Assembly (NCBI RefSeq): GCF_050306235.1
Contig: NZ_JBLWFH010000009.1
Coordinates: forward strand, 107,043 to 171,042
Direction of reading: 5' to 3'
Origin: Glaciecola sp947496235
Lineage (GTDB): Bacteria > Pseudomonadota > Gammaproteobacteria > Enterobacterales > Alteromonadaceae
Length of the DNA stretch: 64,000 bases
Below the pieces are notes generated by a model, which did no database searches, had not been told where the DNA came from, and worked only from the letters and a program-made list of their open reading frames with translations. The position numbers were made by a program, and so were the translations under genes. Positions 63,332 to 64,000 of the stretch are shown piece after piece; the first letter of the stretch is position 1; each line of letters starts with the position of its first letter.

Positions 63332-63523
63332 ATGCTTATTTTAACACGCAGAGTTGGTGAAACTTTGATGGTGGGCGATAACGTAACAGTAACAGTACTT
63401 GGTGTTAAAGGTAACCAAGTGAGGATCGGTGTCAATGCGCCAAAAGATGTCTCTGTGCACAGGGAAGAAATCTACATGCGTATTCAAGCGGAAAAAGGTA
63501 ACGGCAACGTTACTAACGGATAA
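63332..63523 (+). CDS. csrA: Carbon storage regulator CsrA
   Basis: CsrA/RsmA is a small dimeric RNA-binding protein that represses or activates mRNAs by binding GGA motifs; motility genes are among known targets. The 63-residue protein has the canonical MLILTRRVGETLMVGDNVTV and VRIGVNAPKDVSVHREEIY, with the RNA-contacting L4/R44-type residues present. AAGGAG precedes the ATG and itself contains a GGA, so autoregulation is possible. Confidence 0.97.
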   Translation: MLILTRRVGETLMVGDNVTVTVLGVKGNQVRIGVNAPKDVSVHREEIYMRIQAEKGNGNVTNG

Positions 63524-63528
63524 AAATT

Positions 63529-63555
63529 ACCCAGCAATTCGCTGGGTTTTTTCTT
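63529..63555 (+). terminator. Terminator after csrA
   Basis: ACCCAGC-AATTC-GCTGGGT is a perfect 7-bp stem followed by a T-rich tail. Confidence 0.9.
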
Positions 63556-63634
63556 TTTATAGCGCTTTCAACAGCTACTTCTGGGGTTGATTGGTGAAAA
63601 AACTATCAATCGCTAAATTCACACCAAAAAAACA

Positions 63635-63662
63635 TTGACTTAGTATTCTGATTCAGTAAACT
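63635..63662 (+). promoter_or_regulatory. Promoter of the tRNA operon
   Basis: TTGACT (63635-63640) and TAAACT (63657-63662) with a 16-base spacer are followed by a GC-rich discriminator-like GCGCCC, as expected for a growth-rate/stringently controlled tRNA promoter. Confidence 0.55.
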
Positions 63663-63677
63663 TTGCGCCCTAATTCA

Positions 63678-63772
<95 letters not shown>

Positions 63773-63819
63773 TTTGTATACCTTTGCAGATCGTATATAA
63801 TAGGGAATTAGACTAATGC

Positions 63820-63896
63820 GCGTGCGTAGCTCAGCTGGATAGAGTACCTGGCTACGAACCAGGCGGTCGGAGGTTCGAATCCTTCCGCACGCGCCA
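63820..63896 (+). tRNA. tRNA-Arg (ACG), copy 1
   Basis: This 77-base gene has acceptor GCGTGCG pairing with CGCACGC, anticodon ACG at 63854-63856 (expected to become ICG), a GGTTCGAATCC T-arm and an encoded CCA. Confidence 0.97.
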
Positions 63897-63926
63897 TTTT
63901 TTCTTCATCTGCACCAATTTCACTGC

Positions 63927-64000
63927 GCGTGCGTAGCTCAGCTGGATAGAGTACCTGGCTACGAACCAGGCGGTCGGAGGTTCGAATCCTTCCGCACGCG
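63927..64000 (+). tRNA. tRNA-Arg (ACG), copy 2, cut by window end
   Basis: This gene is identical to copy 1 through the discriminator base at 64000; the CCA lies beyond the window. The two copies are 30 bases apart, and the TGC preceding each is also shared. More copies may follow, as in E. coli argVYZQ. Confidence 0.96.

Overview
The window looks like chromosomal DNA of a marine, polarly flagellated gammaproteobacterium of the Alteromonadales (Paraglaciecola/Glaciecola/Alteromonas-like). The evidence is AT-rich DNA, the flrABC-fliEFGHIJ ... fliKLMNOPQR-flhBA-flhFG-fliA-cheYZA-parC-parP-cheW order typical of single-polar-flagellum gammaproteobacteria, and an E. coli-like recX-alaS-csrA-tRNA-Ser-tRNA-Arg block. 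The taxon is an inference; no 16S rRNA is present.

Layout: (1) 1-6338, flagellin glycosylation: a Maf/MptE-like protein open at the left edge, then pseB, pseC and pseF of the pseudaminic acid pathway. (2) 6579-16597, the sigma54 flagellar regulators flrA, flrB, flrC and the first structural operon fliEFGHIJ. (3) 16598-32343, about 15.7 kb of non-flagellar DNA between fliJ and fliK: a REP-like 20-bp tandem array, a methyltransferase, a porin, a chemoreceptor, a CusBA-type Cu(I)/Ag(I) efflux pair with a small metal-ligand-rich exported protein, ovoA (ovothiol synthesis), yceH, a LytS/LytTR two-component pair, and a serine hydrolase apparently split by a one-base change in an A9 run. (4) 32344-39849, fliKLMNOPQR-flhB. 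(5) A 50-bp-arm inverted repeat, then flhA-flhF-flhG-fliA-cheY-cheZ-cheA, then parC-parP, cheW and a DUF2802 protein (40134-51534). (6) 51550-56298, a methionine block: three tandem MetJ boxes, metA, and a methionine synthase encoded as two ORFs split exactly at a domain boundary. (7) 56314-59918, minus-strand M13 peptidase lipoprotein and a FemAB-like GNAT protein. (8) 60046-64000, recX, alaS, csrA, tRNA-Ser(GCT) and two identical tRNA-Arg(ACG), the last cut by the window end.

Regulation: well-formed -24/-12 sigma54 promoters precede flrB, fliE and fliK, and a weaker one precedes flhA. FlrA is expected to drive flrBC and the basal body/export operons, FlrC later genes, and FliA the final class. 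The separate sigma54 promoter ahead of fliK lets the second half of the split flagellar cluster be expressed independently of the inserted segment. CheA, ParC and ParP suggest polar positioning of the chemotaxis array. No transposase, integrase, phage gene, CRISPR array or rRNA was seen.

Most notable points: the split flagellar cluster with its REP-like junction, the large flhB/flhA inverted repeat, the split serine hydrolase, the split metH under MetJ boxes, and the absence of cheB, recA, cusC/cusF and pseG/H/I from places where relatives often carry them.
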